Notes: a model not told the origin generated them from the letters alone. Shown: positions 12,201-21,549, counted from the stretch's first letter. The stretch is 64,000 nucleotides of DNA from Rhodanobacter sp. DHB23 (GCF_014842975.1 NZ_JACYXK010000024.1:144535-208534); one strand, 5' to 3'. A program made the numbers and translations.

Positions 12201-12623
12201 ACCGGCCGCACGGTGCGCCCGCCGGCCGCGGCACCGGCGCGGAAGCTTCCGCAGGGCCGCGCGCTGGTGCTGGACAACGAACCGGCAGCCCTGACGGCGA
12301 TGGGCGTGTTGCTGGCGAGCTGGCAATGGCAGGTGCACGAGGCGCGCACGCCGGCGCAGGCGGAACAGGCGCCATGGACGCCGGACCTGCTGGTGCTCGA
12401 CTACCACCTCGACGGCGGCCTCACCGGGCTGGATGCCCTGGCCCGGTTGCGCGTGCGTTTCGGCGTGCTGCCTACGGTGGTGCTGACCGCCGACCGCGAC
12501 GCGGCGCTGCGCCAGCGCCTGCTCGAAGCCGGCGTCAGCGTGCTGTACAAGCCGCTCAAGCCGCTGGCGCTGCGGCAGTTGATCCAGCACCACATGGCGG
12601 CGCGTGCGGCGGCTTCGGTGTGA
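9291..12623 (+). CDS. CrbS/MxtR-like hybrid histidine kinase with fused transporter domain
   Basis: About 1,110-residue inner-membrane sensor. Order: sodium/solute symporter-like domain with about 13 membrane segments (1-500), STAC-like linker (about 510-600), PAS domain (about 610-700), coiled coil, HisKA with SHDLLQPL (His763), HATPase with NFLANALRY and GPGIDEGEQ, and a C-terminal receiver with phospho-acceptor Asp1037 in LLVLDYHLD. This architecture is that of CrbS (acetate switch), MxtR and NahK. The GTG at 9291 is preferred because AGGGGAG lies 6 nt upstream; the ATG at 9300 is 15 nt from it. A LuxR-type regulator sits convergently downstream, as expected for CrbR/ErdR partners. The ligand is unknown; acetate or another small carboxylate is likely. 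Confidence 0.88.
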   Translation: MGVMLSVVWIAAAALLWLGLLFAVALYGERHAQAFNKRWAIVYGLSLAIHCTSWTFYGTVTQASRSGWWLPPTFVGAILIYLFAAGWLQRLVQLARECNASSLADLIAARLGRHSGLAAVVTAVMLLGMVPYIALQLKAVAMSYGVLSRGHYAGTPAWQDSALYVGLAMALFTMLFGTRRAAATEHNRGLVLAVAFESLFKLGAMLALGSLLFTAVPATAAIGTPPPVDRDGFPALILLGALAMFTMPHQFHAGVVECRDGGHVRTARWLFPLYLLLIALPILPLARLGDSWLRPVGVPSDLYVLVLPLAQGEHGLALTAFLGGLSAATSMVVVSTLTLSLMVSNHFVAPLLVRAGWGRGRQGDLRGAVLMQRRLAILAIVLLAWGYSRVLARSDALADIGAISFSALAGLAPAALAAVYRPQVGARAVGGGLLVGTLVWLYALLPALFAPQPAWVLAGPFGVAWLAPAHLLGLDDWSRLARAVALSLAANVAVMWLVARSRFAHAAPAPGGGVLLVELRALAQRFLPALRVHELFRDAPDRVLADAPRIAAVEHELAAVIGAASARLLLDVMRHQGPQDLDAVAAIVGEAAQDLRFNQRVLAAALTSMSQGICVVDAQLCVVAWNRPYEELFAYPPGLLEVGRPVAELVRHNLAAGLAGGGEVDADVRRRLAHMEAGSLHHSERQFPNGVAVEIRGSPMPGGGYVATYTDVTAFRNAERALKRINETLEQRVAERTQALALASDAAQRANEAKTHFLAAVSHDLLQPLHAAQLFSHALQVRLAGDEAAATARHLDGALAATESLLAGLLDIAKLEGGRFNVCPRDFALAEVLDPLAAEFRALAEERGIRLRVVGTRGWAHSDPQLLRRVLQNFLANALRYTEQGRVLLGCRRAEGQWRIEVWDSGPGIDEGEQRLIFEQFRRGSAASGQGLGLGLAIAERMAGLLGHRLSLRSWPGRGSVFAVGLPSAATGRTVRPPAAAPARKLPQGRALVLDNEPAALTAMGVLLASWQWQVHEARTPAQAEQAPWTPDLLVLDYHLDGGLTGLDALARLRVRFGVLPTVVLTADRDAALRQRLLEAGVSVLYKPLKPLALRQLIQHHMAARAAASV

Positions 12624-12628
12624 CGCGC

Positions 12629-12706
12629 GTAGGAGTGCACCCTGCGTGCGATTGCCTCATGCTCCGATCGAAGCGAAAGGCCATCGCGCACAGGGTGAGC
12701 TCCTAC
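12629..12706. repeat. Palindromic repeat, copy A
   Basis: 78-bp dyad: GTAGGAGTGCACCCTG ... CAGGGTGAGCTCCTAC with an inner pair around GCTCCGATCGAAGC. The same unit occurs at 18189-18266 and 25077-25155. It lies between the convergent kinase and regulator genes, where it may also act as a terminator. Confidence 0.85.
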
Positions 12707-12728
12707 GCGGACACGCCACAAATGCGCT

Positions 12729-13388
12729 TCAGTCGACGCGCGCGGGATCGGCCAGGTCCAGCGTGCGCAGCAGCATGCTGGCCTGGGTGCGGTTGCGCAC
12801 GCCCAGCTTCTCGAAGATCGCGGTGACGTGGGCCTTCACCGTGCGCTCCTGGATCGCCAGCCGGTCGGCGATCTGCTTGTTGAGCAGGCCCTCGGCGAGC
12901 AGGCCGAGCACGCGGTACTGCTGCGCGGTGAGCCGCGACAGGCGCGCGGCGAGGTCGCTGTCGTTCGGGTCGGAGGGCAGGGCGGCCACGCTCTCGCCCA
13001 GGTGCGGCGGCACCCATTCGCCGCAGTCGAGCACGGTGCGGATCGCGCTGGTGATCTCGCCGGGGCTGGCGCTCTTGGAGATGAAGCCGGCGGCGCCGTG
13101 GTCCAGCACGCGCCGCACCACCCGCGGTTCGTCGTGCGCGGACACCACCATCACCGCCACCGCGGGGAATTGCCCGCGCAGCGTGGCCAGGCCGGACAGG
13201 CCGCGGCTGCCGGGCATGTGCAGGTCGAGCAGCACGAGGTCGGTGTCCGGCTCCGCGCCCAGCGCATCGAGCGTGCCCGGCAGGTCGCATGCCTCGCCGA
13301 TGCTGCCGTCGTCCAGCGCGGCCAGCGCGGCCTGGTGCAGCGCGGCGCGGAACAGCGGATGGTCGTCGGCGATCAGCAGGCGTGGCAT
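12729..13388 (-). CDS. LuxR-family response regulator (CrbR/ErdR/AgmR-like)
   Basis: 219-residue NarL/FixJ-type regulator. The receiver has the acidic pair in LLIADDHPLF (residues 8-9), phospho-acceptor Asp55 in LLDLHMPGS and VMVVSAHDE; the C-terminal LuxR helix-turn-helix contains LLAEGLLNKQIADRL and ERTVKAHVTAIFEKLGV. The start at 13388 gives MPRLLIADDHPLF, matching the family. It is convergent with the transporter-fused hybrid kinase and probably its output partner. CrbR/ErdR proteins activate acetyl-CoA synthetase and related carbon-use genes. The targets here may include the flanking PHB genes, which is inference from proximity. Confidence 0.88.
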   Translation of the reverse strand: MPRLLIADDHPLFRAALHQAALAALDDGSIGEACDLPGTLDALGAEPDTDLVLLDLHMPGSRGLSGLATLRGQFPAVAVMVVSAHDEPRVVRRVLDHGAAGFISKSASPGEITSAIRTVLDCGEWVPPHLGESVAALPSDPNDSDLAARLSRLTAQQYRVLGLLAEGLLNKQIADRLAIQERTVKAHVTAIFEKLGVRNRTQASMLLRTLDLADPARVD

Positions 13389-13473
13389 GTCGTCGAGGTT
13401 AGCGGCATGGCGCGGCGGACGCATCGGACTTTCGTCCCATGGCCGGCGCGCGGCGGCGCGCTATCGTGCGGAG

Positions 13474-15297
13474 ATGCCACCCATCGCCCGCCTGTCCTGC
13501 CTCGCCGTCGCCGCGCTCGCGCTGGCGGCATGCGTCGCGGCGCCAGCGCCCAGGAGCAACGCCATGACGCCTTCCTTCGTGGTCAGCCCGATCCAGGCGA
13601 CCGTGCATCGCGGCGGCGACGACCTGCTCAGCGCCGGGCTCGGCCTTGCCGGCCTGCGCGGCACGCCGTCGGCGTATGCCGATCCGCTGCACCCCACTTC
13701 CACCGAGCTGCGACGGCGCGCGATCCAGGCCAGTTGGAAAGGCATCGCCGACCTCGGTCCGCTGGGTGGCTACGGCAGCGTGTACGGCGCGGTGCCCGAC
13801 GTGCCCGGCCGCGAATACACGGCGTTCGCGCGCATCCCCGGTGCGCACTCGCCGCACCGCGTGCTGCTGCAGGCGCCCGACCACTTCGACCGCGCGGCGC
13901 GCTGCCTGGTGGTCACGGCCTCGTCCGGTTCGCGCGGCGTCTACGGCGCCATCGCGCTGGCCGGCGCGTGGGGCCTGCCGAAGGGCTGCGCGGTGGCCTA
14001 CACCGACAAGGGCACCGGCGCGGGTTATTTCGATACCGCCGACGGCAGCGGCGTGGCGCTGGACGGCACGCGTGCAAAGGCCGGGCAGGCCGAACTGGAA
14101 TTCGCGCCCGCCGATGCCACCGCCGATACAGGCATCGCGGTGAAGCATGCGCATTCGGGCGATAACCCGGAGGCCGACTGGGGGCGCGATGTGTTGCAGG
14201 CGGCGCGCTTCGGCCTGGCGATGCTGGATCGCGCCTATCCCGACGCGGCGCCGTTCACGCCGCGGAACACGCGGATCATCGCCACCGGCCTGTCCAACGG
14301 CGGCGGCGCGGTGCTGCAGGCGGCGGGACTGGACGACGATGGCCTGCTCGCCGGTGTGGTGGCGCTGGAGCCCAACGTGCACGTGGCTGGCCATGGCCGT
14401 GCGCTGTACGACTATGTCACCGAGGCCGCGCTGCTGATGCCGTGCGCGCTGGCCGACGCGCGCTTCGCCGACGCGCCGTTCGCCCGCGCCGGCGGCGCGT
14501 TGCCGCCGGCCTTCCTCGCGCGTTGCGCCAGCCTGCATGCCGCCGGCGTGCTGCAGGCGGACGCGCCTGGCAGCCAGGCGGCCGAGGCCCTGCGGAAACT
14601 GCACGACAGCGGCTGGCGCGACGAGGCCATCGCCACCGGCGCCAGCACCACGGCGTTCGACGTATGGCGCGCGGTGGCGGCAGGATACGCCTCGGCCTAC
14701 CTGCGCCGCGGCGTGGGCCACATGCCCTGCGGCTACAGCTATCGGGCGATGGACGATGCCGGCGCGGCGACGCGTGCGTCGTGGTGGGCGGATGCCTCCG
14801 GCATACCGCCGGGCAATGGCGTGGCACTGGCCGGCGGCACCGATGGCTCGGCCGATCCCACGCTGCCGGGCCTGCGCTGCCTGCGCGACTTGTGGACGGG
14901 CGATGGCGCCGATGCCGGCGCGCTGCATGCCGCGGTGGCGGCGCTGGCGGCACGCCTGCCGCGCGATGATCTCCCGGTGTGGGTGGTGCATGGCGCCGCC
15001 GACGGGTTGCTGCCGACGGCGTTCACCTCGGAACCCTACGTGGCATGGTTGCGGGCCGCCGGACGCCATCCGCTGTACTGGAAGGTGCCGGCGGCGCAGC
15101 ATTTCGACGCCTTCCTCGCCTTGCCCGGCTTCGGCGACCGCCACGTGCCCCTGCTGCCTTACGGCTACGCGGCGCTCGACCGGCTCTGGGCGCACCTGCA
15201 GGCGGGCACCCCGTGGCCAACGGCCGTGCCGACGCCGGCCGCGCGCCCGCGTGGCGCCGCCGCGCTGAAGCGCGGGGCGCTCGACCTGCCGCAATAA
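13474..15297 (+). CDS. 3-hydroxybutyrate oligomer hydrolase, lipoprotein
   Basis: 607-residue D-(-)-3-hydroxybutyrate oligomer hydrolase (3HBOH family), which splits 3HB dimers and oligomers released by PHB depolymerase into monomer. The N-terminus has a lipoprotein signal with the lipobox LAAC at about residues 18-21, so it is probably membrane-anchored in the periplasm or outer membrane. The nucleophile motif [11 protein letters not shown] (Ser274) and late [21 protein letters not shown] block are typical. The ATG at 13474 is chosen because it starts directly at the signal peptide; the frame is open far upstream by chance. It is divergent from the LuxR regulator with an 85-bp spacer. Confidence 0.88.
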   Translation: MPPIARLSCLAVAALALAACVAAPAPRSNAMTPSFVVSPIQATVHRGGDDLLSAGLGLAGLRGTPSAYADPLHPTSTELRRRAIQASWKGIADLGPLGGYGSVYGAVPDVPGREYTAFARIPGAHSPHRVLLQAPDHFDRAARCLVVTASSGSRGVYGAIALAGAWGLPKGCAVAYTDKGTGAGYFDTADGSGVALDGTRAKAGQAELEFAPADATADTGIAVKHAHSGDNPEADWGRDVLQAARFGLAMLDRAYPDAAPFTPRNTRIIATGLSNGGGAVLQAAGLDDDGLLAGVVALEPNVHVAGHGRALYDYVTEAALLMPCALADARFADAPFARAGGALPPAFLARCASLHAAGVLQADAPGSQAAEALRKLHDSGWRDEAIATGASTTAFDVWRAVAAGYASAYLRRGVGHMPCGYSYRAMDDAGAATRASWWADASGIPPGNGVALAGGTDGSADPTLPGLRCLRDLWTGDGADAGALHAAVAALAARLPRDDLPVWVVHGAADGLLPTAFTSEPYVAWLRAAGRHPLYWKVPAAQHFDAFLALPGFGDRHVPLLPYGYAALDRLWAHLQAGTPWPTAVPTPAARPRGAAALKRGALDLPQ

Positions 15298-15370
15298 CGG
15301 CGGCAGGCGTTATCCTTGGCAGCCCACGCGCGCTCGACCAGGCGCGCCCAGCCAACACGAAGGATTACCC

Positions 15371-15880
15371 ATGGCCATCCAAGTCACCCTGCACACCAAC
15401 CGCGGCCCGATCCGCCTGAACCTGCACGACGACAGGGCGCCGCTGACCGTGGCGAACTTCGTGAACCTGGCCAAGCGCGGCTACTACGACGGCCTGTCGT
15501 TCCATCGCGTGATCGCCGACTTCATGATCCAGGGCGGTTGCCCGGAAGGCAGCGGCCGCGGCGGCCCTGGCTACAAGTTCGAGGACGAGTTCCATCCCTC
15601 GCTGCGCCACGACAAGCCGGGCGTGCTCTCCATGGCCAACGCCGGCCCGCGCACCAACGGCAGCCAGTTCTTCATCACCCATGGCGCCACGCCGTGGCTG
15701 GACGGCAAGCACAGCGTGTTCGGCGAAGTGGTGGACGCGAACGACCAGCAGGTGGTCGATGCGATCCGCCAGAACGACGTCATCGAGAAGGTCACGCTGG
15801 AAGGCGACGTGGATGCGCTGCTCGTCGCCAAGGGCGACCGCGTGAAGGAATGGAACGAGACGCTGGACGCACGCGGCTGA
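15371..15880 (+). CDS. ppiB: Cyclophilin-type peptidyl-prolyl isomerase
   Basis: 169-residue cytoplasmic cyclophilin catalysing cis-trans isomerisation of Xaa-Pro bonds. It has no signal peptide. Core motifs are present: [13 protein letters not shown] with the catalytic arginine, [12 protein letters not shown], and [11 protein letters not shown] with the position of the usual cyclosporin-binding tryptophan/phenylalanine. Length matches bacterial PpiB. An AAGGATT-type ribosome binding site precedes the ATG. It is a single gene, with a separate small gene about 100 bp downstream. Confidence 0.95.
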   Translation: MAIQVTLHTNRGPIRLNLHDDRAPLTVANFVNLAKRGYYDGLSFHRVIADFMIQGGCPEGSGRGGPGYKFEDEFHPSLRHDKPGVLSMANAGPRTNGSQFFITHGATPWLDGKHSVFGEVVDANDQQVVDAIRQNDVIEKVTLEGDVDALLVAKGDRVKEWNETLDARG

Positions 15881-15984
15881 CCGTTGCGCGTGGGCGGTTG
15901 CCGGGGCGCCCGCGTTCCTGCTCCATGGCGACATGGAGCCTTGCCCCGGCTCTTCGTCAAACCCCCAATGAAAGGAGATCGGCG

Positions 15985-16419
15985 ATGTCCCTACTCGACA
16001 GTTTGAGCGGCTTGCTTGGCGGTGGCCAGGGTGAAGCGGACGGCGCATCGTCGCTGGTCAACGTGGCCGGCCAGCTGATCCAGCAGGCCGGCGGCGTGCA
16101 GGGCCTGGCCAATACCCTGCAGCAGCATGGCCTCGGCGACGCGGTGCAGTCGTGGATCGGCAACGGCGCGAACCAGGCGGTGTCGTCCGAGCAACTGGGG
16201 CAGGCGCTGCAGAACGGCGGCCTCGGCTCGGTGGTGCAGGAGGCGGCGGGCAAGCTGGGCGTGGACCCGGGCCAGTTGGTCGGCCAGTTGTCGCAGGTGT
16301 TGCCGCACGCGGTGGATCACCTCACGCCCGACGGCCAGGCGCCGGCCGGCGGTGGCGGCTTCGATCTCTCGATGCTGGGCGGCCTGGCCGAGAAGCTGCT
16401 CGCGGCACGCGGTGGGTGA
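15985..16419 (+). CDS. YidB-like (DUF937) protein
   Basis: 144-residue protein of the YidB/DUF937 family, of unknown function. It is rich in Gly, Gln and Ala with repeats such as LLGGGQG, GLANTLQQHGLGDAVQSWIGNG and QLGQALQNGGLGSVV, forming amphipathic helices. There is no signal peptide. The ATG has a good AAAGGAG site 10 nt upstream. A strong terminator follows. The family is common in Proteobacteria and often stress-induced; nothing here narrows the role. Confidence 0.82.
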   Translation: MSLLDSLSGLLGGGQGEADGASSLVNVAGQLIQQAGGVQGLANTLQQHGLGDAVQSWIGNGANQAVSSEQLGQALQNGGLGSVVQEAAGKLGVDPGQLVGQLSQVLPHAVDHLTPDGQAPAGGGGFDLSMLGGLAEKLLAARGG

Positions 16420-16454
16420 GGGTGGGGTCATTCCTGATCGGATTTTCCAGATAA

Positions 16455-16488
16455 AAAAAGCGCGGCAGGGCAACCTGCCGCGCTTTTT
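16455..16488. terminator. Bidirectional terminator
   Basis: 15-bp perfect stem (AAAAAGCGCGGCAGG and its complement) with a GCAA tetraloop, so U tracts form in both directions. It serves the YidB-like gene on the plus strand and the GlsB-like gene on the minus strand. Confidence 0.92.
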
Positions 16489-16503
16489 GCTTTTGCGGGA
16501 TGC

Positions 16504-16764
16504 TCAGACGCTGACGAAGCGCAGCAGGTAGACCAGGATGCACGCGCCGACGATCGACATCAGGAAGCCGGCGGTGTGGAACTTCGAACCGGGCGCCGGC
16601 TTGCTGAACAGCGTGGCGATGAAGCCGCCGATGATCGACCCCACGATGCCCACCACGGTGGTCATGATGAAGCCGTAGTGTTCGGCACCGGGCACGATCC
16701 AGCGTGCGATCACGCCCACGATGAAGCCGACGATGATGGACCAGATGATATGGAACATGCGCAT
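16504..16764 (-). CDS. GlsB/YeaQ/YmgE-family membrane protein
   Basis: 86-residue integral membrane protein of the transglycosylase-associated (GlsB/YeaQ/YmgE) family. Three hydrophobic segments are visible, with the family signature GFIVGVIARWIVPG, and GIVGSIIGGFIATL in the second. Family members are small stress-induced inner-membrane proteins without known activity. It stands alone, convergent with the YidB-like gene across a shared terminator. Confidence 0.88.
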   Translation of the reverse strand: MRMFHIIWSIIVGFIVGVIARWIVPGAEHYGFIMTTVVGIVGSIIGGFIATLFSKPAPGSKFHTAGFLMSIVGACILVYLLRFVSV

Positions 16765-16977
16765 TTACCCCTCGGGCTGGCTGAATCTTCGGGTGGAAAG
16801 ACCAACATGCTGTCCACCGCCGGTTCGTCTGGCGGTGCCCGCATCATGCCAGCAGTGCCGGGAGAGGGCGATAGGAGGAATTCCCGCCGCAAGCGATTGA
16901 CGCGCCGCCGCATGCTAAAATCCGCCGGTTCGCCGCCTCGAATCCGACGATCCCCTCCCCACGATCCAGAGGAAGCC

Positions 16978-18177
16978 ATGCCCCAGCTTGCCCAGCGTGT
17001 CGGCCGCGCCAAACCCAGCGCGATCATGGTCATCGCCAGCAAGGCGAAGCAGCTCAAGGCCGAAGGCCGCGACATCATCAGCTTCTCCATCGGCGTACCG
17101 AACTTCCTGCCCGGCGAGCACGTGTACGCCGCGGCGCGCGAGGCGCTGAAGCACGACAGCGGCCAGTACGGCAGCAACCGCGGTGCGGACGCGCTGCTGG
17201 ATGCCTTCCTCAGGCACATCGAGGCGCTGGGCTTCAGCGGCTACGGCCACGCCAACCTGTCGGTTGGCATCGGCGCCAAGCAGGTGCTGTACAACCTGGC
17301 CGAGGCCTTGCTGGACGAGGGCGACGAGATCGCCTTCGCCGCGCCGTACTGGACCACCTACCACGACATCGCCGACATCGTGGGCGCGAAGGCCAACGTG
17401 CTGCCTTGCGGCCCCGCGCAGAACTACAAGCTCACCCCGGCGCAGCTCGACGCCGCGCTGGCGCGCAAGCCCAGGGTGTTCCTGTTCAACAACCCGTCCA
17501 ACCCCACGGGCATGGTCTATACGCGCGAGGAAATCGCCGCGCTGGCCGAGGTGCTGGCGAAGCATCCGGATACCTGGATCATCACCGACGACATCTACAA
17601 CTCGATGGTGTTCGACGGCATCGGCTACCACAACTTCGTGTTCGCCCGGCCGGAACTGAAGGACCGCCTGGTGTTCGTCGACTCGGTGTCGAAGACCTAT
17701 GGCATGCCGGGCTGGCGCGTGGGTTTCATCGCCGGCCCGGAGAACGTGGCCAAGGCGGTGACCACGCTCAATTCCAACCACATCACCAGCGTGCCGGAAG
17801 TGATCACCGCGGCTGCGGTGGCGGCGCTCACCGGCCCGCAGGACATCCCGCAGGCCAAGTGCGCCGAGTTCGCCAGGCGCCGCGACGTCGTGGTGGACGG
17901 GCTCAACGCGATCCCGGGCGTCAGCTGCCCGCGGCCGCAGGGCGCGTTCTACGCGTTCCCCGACATTTCCGTCGCGTTCGGCAAGAGCCACAAGGGCACC
18001 GCGATTTCCAACGACGTGGAGTTCTGCGCCGCGCTGCTGGAAGCCAAGGGCGTGGCCTGCGTGCCCGGCTCGGCGTTCGGCGAGCCGCGCGGCATGCGCA
18101 TTTCCTACACGTGCCCGTTCGAGCAGTTGCAGCCCGGCATCCAACGCATCCAGGAGTTCTTTGCCGAACTCGCCTGA
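16978..18177 (+). CDS. Class I/II PLP-dependent aminotransferase (aspartate type)
   Basis: 399-residue fold-type I aminotransferase. Motifs include [13 protein letters not shown] near the N-terminus, the [11 protein letters not shown] substrate/cofactor loop, DDIYNSMVF for the PLP-binding aspartate and tyrosine, and [15 protein letters not shown] with the PLP-binding lysine and conserved arginine. It is closest in appearance to the Thermus-type aspartate/prephenate aminotransferases. The ATG at 16978 starts homology ([14 protein letters not shown]); the longer frame is not conserved. A TAAAAT hexamer lies about 57 nt upstream. Malate dehydrogenase lies downstream, so oxaloacetate metabolism links the two. 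Exact amino acid specificity is not certain. Confidence 0.88.
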   Translation: MPQLAQRVGRAKPSAIMVIASKAKQLKAEGRDIISFSIGVPNFLPGEHVYAAAREALKHDSGQYGSNRGADALLDAFLRHIEALGFSGYGHANLSVGIGAKQVLYNLAEALLDEGDEIAFAAPYWTTYHDIADIVGAKANVLPCGPAQNYKLTPAQLDAALARKPRVFLFNNPSNPTGMVYTREEIAALAEVLAKHPDTWIITDDIYNSMVFDGIGYHNFVFARPELKDRLVFVDSVSKTYGMPGWRVGFIAGPENVAKAVTTLNSNHITSVPEVITAAAVAALTGPQDIPQAKCAEFARRRDVVVDGLNAIPGVSCPRPQGAFYAFPDISVAFGKSHKGTAISNDVEFCAALLEAKGVACVPGSAFGEPRGMRISYTCPFEQLQPGIQRIQEFFAELA

Positions 18178-18188
18178 AACCAACACCT

Positions 18189-18266
18189 GTAGGAGCGCAC
18201 CCTGTGCGCGAAATGCTTTTGCTTTGATCAAGCATTCGAGCCATCGCGCACAGGCTGGGCTCCTAC
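18189..18266. repeat. Palindromic repeat, copy B
   Basis: Second copy of the 78-bp dyad: GTAGGAGCGCACCCTGTGCG ... CGCACAGGCTGGGCTCCTAC, with an inner pair AATGCTTTTGCTT/CAAGCATT. It lies between the aminotransferase and mdh in the same direction, so it would form a hairpin in any joint transcript. Confidence 0.9.
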
Positions 18267-18295
18267 CTGATCCTGCCCGTCGAAGGAGTTCCATC

Positions 18296-19279
18296 ATGAA
18301 AGCCCCCGTTCGAGTTGCCGTTACCGGCGCCGCTGGCCAGATCGGCTACGCCTTGTTGTTCCGCATCGCCGCCGGCGACATGCTCGGCCCCGACCAGCCA
18401 GTGATCCTGCACCTGCTGGAAATCACCCCGGCGCTGCCCGCGCTGCAGGGCGTGGTGATGGAACTCAACGACTGCGCGTTCCCGACCCTGGCCGGCGTGG
18501 TCGCCACCGACGACGTCAACGTGGCCTTCAAGGACGTGGACTACGCGTTGCTGGTCGGCGCCCGTCCGCGCGGCCCGGGCATGGAGCGCAAGGACCTGCT
18601 GGAAGCCAACGGCGCGATCTTCGGCCCGCAGGGCAAGGCGCTGAACGACCACGCCAAGCGCGACGTGAAGGTGCTGGTGGTCGGCAACCCGGCCAACACC
18701 AATGCGCTGATCGCCCAGCAGAACGCGCCCAGCCTGGATCCGAAGTGCTTCACCGCGATGGTCCGCCTGGACCACAACCGCGCGCTGTCGCAGCTCGCCG
18801 AGAAGACCGGCAAGCACACCACCGACATCCGCAAGGTCACCATCTGGGGCAACCACAGCTCCACCCAGTACCCCGACCTGCACCACGCCACCGTGGACGG
18901 CAAGCCGGCGCTGTCGCTGGTCGACCAGGCCTGGTACGAGAGCGACTTCATCCCCACCGTGCAGCAGCGCGGCGCGGCGATCATCAAGGCGCGCGGCGCC
19001 TCGTCGGCCGCTTCCGCCGCCTCCGCCGCGATCGACCACATGCGCACCTGGGCGCAGGGTACGGCCGAGGGCGACTGGGTCTCGATGGGCATCCCGTCCG
19101 ACGGTTCCTACGGCATCGCGCCGGGCGTGATCTTCGGCTACCCGGTGACGGTGAAGGACGGCAAGTACGCCATCGTGCAGGGCCTGGCGATCAACGCGTT
19201 CTCGCAGTCGCGCATCGACGCCACCAACAAGGAACTGCGCGAGGAGCGCGCGGGCGTCGAGCACCTGTTCGCCAAGTAA
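18296..19279 (+). CDS. mdh: Malate dehydrogenase
   Basis: 327-residue NAD-dependent malate dehydrogenase, interconverting malate and oxaloacetate in the TCA cycle. The Rossmann motif [15 protein letters not shown] begins at about residue 11; the substrate loop arginine lies in [28 protein letters not shown] and the catalytic histidine in [12 protein letters not shown] follow. Length and motifs match the cytosolic-type enzymes found in Xanthomonas and Burkholderia. The ATG follows GAAGGAG. It precedes the propionate genes, whose products feed succinate and pyruvate into the same cycle. Confidence 0.97.
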   Translation: MKAPVRVAVTGAAGQIGYALLFRIAAGDMLGPDQPVILHLLEITPALPALQGVVMELNDCAFPTLAGVVATDDVNVAFKDVDYALLVGARPRGPGMERKDLLEANGAIFGPQGKALNDHAKRDVKVLVVGNPANTNALIAQQNAPSLDPKCFTAMVRLDHNRALSQLAEKTGKHTTDIRKVTIWGNHSSTQYPDLHHATVDGKPALSLVDQAWYESDFIPTVQQRGAAIIKARGASSAASAASAAIDHMRTWAQGTAEGDWVSMGIPSDGSYGIAPGVIFGYPVTVKDGKYAIVQGLAINAFSQSRIDATNKELREERAGVEHLFAK

Positions 19280-19433
19280 GCAGGCACGCATGTGCGACGG
19301 CAAGGGGCGGCTTCGGCTGCCCCTTGCTCGTTTCGGGGACATGAGGATTTCCCGCACGCCTGCGACCAACGTCGCGCTGCCGTAGCGGCAACGCCGGGAC
19401 TAGGCTTGATCCGGTTCGGTGCGGGAGGCGGGC

Positions 19434-21323
19434 ATGGATTACGAGTCGTTCTACCGGCAATCGGTCGAGCAGCCGGAGTTGTTCTGGGCCGAGCAGGCGC
19501 GGCGCATCCATTGGGAGACGCCGCCGCGGCAGATCCTCGACCAGTCGAAGCCGCCGTTCCGCCGCTGGTTCGTGGGCGGCACCACCAACCTCTGCTACAA
19601 CGCGGTGGATCGCCATCTCGCCGGGCGCGCGGAGCAGCCGGCGCTGGTGGCGGTATCCAGCGAGACCGGGATCACGCGCGAGTTCAGCTATCGCGAGCTG
19701 TACCGCGAAGTGAACGCCTTCGCCGCGGTGCTGCAGTCGCTGGACGTGGAACGCGGCGACCGCGTGGTGATCTACCTGCCGAACATCGCCGAGGCGGTGT
19801 TCGCGATGCTGGCCTGCACGCGCATCGGCGCGGTCCACTCGGTGGTGTTCGGCGGTTTCGCGGCGCACAACCTCGCGTTGCGCATCGACGACGCGCAACC
19901 GAAGTTGCTGGTCTGCGCCGACGCGGGCATGCGCGCGGGCAAGGTGATTCCGTACAAGCCGCTGGTGGACGCGGCATTGAACGAAGCCTCGGCGCCGCCG
20001 CCGCACGTGCTCGTCGTGGATCGGGGGCTGGATCCACAGATGAACCGTGTGCCCGGCCGCGACGTGGATTACGCCGAACTGCGTGCCAAGCACGAAAATG
20101 CCGAAGTGCCGGTGGCCTGGCTGGAATCGAACGAGCCCAGCTACCTGCTCTACACCTCGGGCACCACCGGCAAGCCCAAGGGCGTGCAGCGCGACACCGG
20201 TGGCTATGCGGTGGCGATGGCCATGTCGATACGCTGCATCTTCGACATCGCGCCGGGGCAGGTGATGTTCTCCACTTCCGACGTGGGTTGGGCGGTGGGG
20301 CATTCCTACAACGTCTACGGTCCGCTGATCGGCGGCGCCACCTCGCTGCTCTACGAAGGCCTGCCCACGCGGCCGGACCCGGGCGTGTGGTGGGGGTTGT
20401 GCGAAAAGTACGGCGTGCGCAGCATGTTCTCCTCGCCCACCGCGATCCGCGTGCTGAAGAAGCAGGACGCGAGCTGGCTGCATTCGCACGACCTGTCGAA
20501 GCTGCAGTGGCTGTTCCTCGCCGGCGAGCCGCTGGACGAACCCACCGCGCAATGGATCCACGCGGAACTGGGCGTGCCGGTGATCGACAACTACTGGCAG
20601 ACCGAAACCGGCTGGCCCGCGATCACGCTGATGCCGGGCCTGGACATGAAACCCGCCAGGCTCGGTTCGCCCGGCCTGCCGGCGCCCGGCTACCGGATGA
20701 AGGTGATCGACGAGAACAGCGGCCGCGAGGTGCCGCCGGGCGCCAAGGGCGTGCTGGTGCTGGAACCGCCGTTGCCGCCCGGTTGCCTCAGCACTATCTG
20801 GCGCGACGACGACCGCTACGTGCACAGCTACTTCAGCCATTTCCGCGAGCTGGTCTACAGCTCGCTGGACTGGGCGATCCGCGATGCCGACGGCTATACC
20901 TTCATCCTCGGCCGCACCGACGACGTGATCAACGTGGCGGGGCACCGCCTGGGCACGCGCGAGATCGAGGAGTCCGTGGCCGGCCATCCGGCGGTGGCCG
21001 AGGCGGCGGTGATCGGCGTGCGCGACGAGTTGAAGGGCCAGGTGCCGGTGGTGTTCGCCACGTTGAAGCAGGCGGCGGGCGAGGGCGCCGCCGAAGTGGC
21101 GCGCGGCATGCAGCAGTGCGTGGTGGACCAGCTCGGCAGCGTGGCGAAGCCGGCGCGGGTGTACGTAGTCAATGCGCTGCCCAAGACGCGCTCGGGCAAG
21201 TTGCTGCGCCGTTCATTGCAGGCGCTGGCCGAGCAACGCGATCCGGGCGATCTGTCCACGCTGGACGATCCGGCGGCGCTGGAGGAGATCCGCAAGGCGC
21301 TGGAGCGCGGGCCCGAAGCCTGA
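19434..21323 (+). CDS. prpE: Propionate--CoA ligase
   Basis: 629-residue AMP-forming acyl-CoA synthetase that activates propionate to propionyl-CoA. The start MDYESFYRQSVEQPELFW is typical of PrpE. Motifs: YTSGTTGKPKGVQRDTGGYA (AMP binding), NYWQTETGWP, GRTDDVINVAGHRLGT and the acetylatable lysine in KTRSGKLLRRSL near the C-terminus. The RDTGGYAV motif after the P-loop and the overall length fit PrpE better than Acs. It is separated from prpB by ahpF/ahpC on the other strand. A repeat-rich region follows it. Confidence 0.9.
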   Translation: MDYESFYRQSVEQPELFWAEQARRIHWETPPRQILDQSKPPFRRWFVGGTTNLCYNAVDRHLAGRAEQPALVAVSSETGITREFSYRELYREVNAFAAVLQSLDVERGDRVVIYLPNIAEAVFAMLACTRIGAVHSVVFGGFAAHNLALRIDDAQPKLLVCADAGMRAGKVIPYKPLVDAALNEASAPPPHVLVVDRGLDPQMNRVPGRDVDYAELRAKHENAEVPVAWLESNEPSYLLYTSGTTGKPKGVQRDTGGYAVAMAMSIRCIFDIAPGQVMFSTSDVGWAVGHSYNVYGPLIGGATSLLYEGLPTRPDPGVWWGLCEKYGVRSMFSSPTAIRVLKKQDASWLHSHDLSKLQWLFLAGEPLDEPTAQWIHAELGVPVIDNYWQTETGWPAITLMPGLDMKPARLGSPGLPAPGYRMKVIDENSGREVPPGAKGVLVLEPPLPPGCLSTIWRDDDRYVHSYFSHFRELVYSSLDWAIRDADGYTFILGRTDDVINVAGHRLGTREIEESVAGHPAVAEAAVIGVRDELKGQVPVVFATLKQAAGEGAAEVARGMQQCVVDQLGSVAKPARVYVVNALPKTRSGKLLRRSLQALAEQRDPGDLSTLDDPAALEEIRKALERGPEA

Positions 21324-21328
21324 CGCTC

Positions 21329-21549
21329 CTCTCCCTCCGGGACCTGATTAGCGTCGAGTCTCAGCGGCAAGTTGATTTGCTCCTCCCCCTGCTTGCAGGG
21401 GGAGGCTGGGAGGGGGTGAAACCTTGCGAAGGACTCTCATGGTTTGCCTCGCATGAGCCTGCCCCCACCCCAGCCCTCCCCTGCATGCAGGGGAGGGAGA
21501 CAGAACATGGCACGACTGAGACTCGACGCTGATCAGGCCTCCGGGAGAG
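21329..21549. repeat. Nested inverted-repeat element
   Basis: This 325-bp gap between convergent prpE and ahpF holds palindromes inside a larger one. Outer arms at about 21329-21364 and 21516-21549 match in inverted orientation (CTCCGGGACCTGATTAGCGT against ACGCTGATCAGGCCTCCGG). Inside are two hairpins: CTCCCCCTGC-TT-GCAGGGGGAG at 21383-21404 and a 24-bp perfect palindrome at 21474-21497 centred on TGCATGCA. Another weaker inverted pair spans 21543-21628. No gene is supported here. It resembles a miniature non-autonomous element and probably ends transcription from both sides. Confidence 0.8.

Noticed and set aside
12604..13473. Upstream extension of the 3HB oligomer hydrolase frame
   Set aside because: It runs antisense through the LuxR regulator; the lipoprotein signal at 13474 marks the true start.
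19434..21323. Acetyl-CoA synthetase (acs)
   Set aside because: The N-terminus, length and neighbouring methylcitrate genes fit propionate--CoA ligase better; acetate may still be a side substrate.
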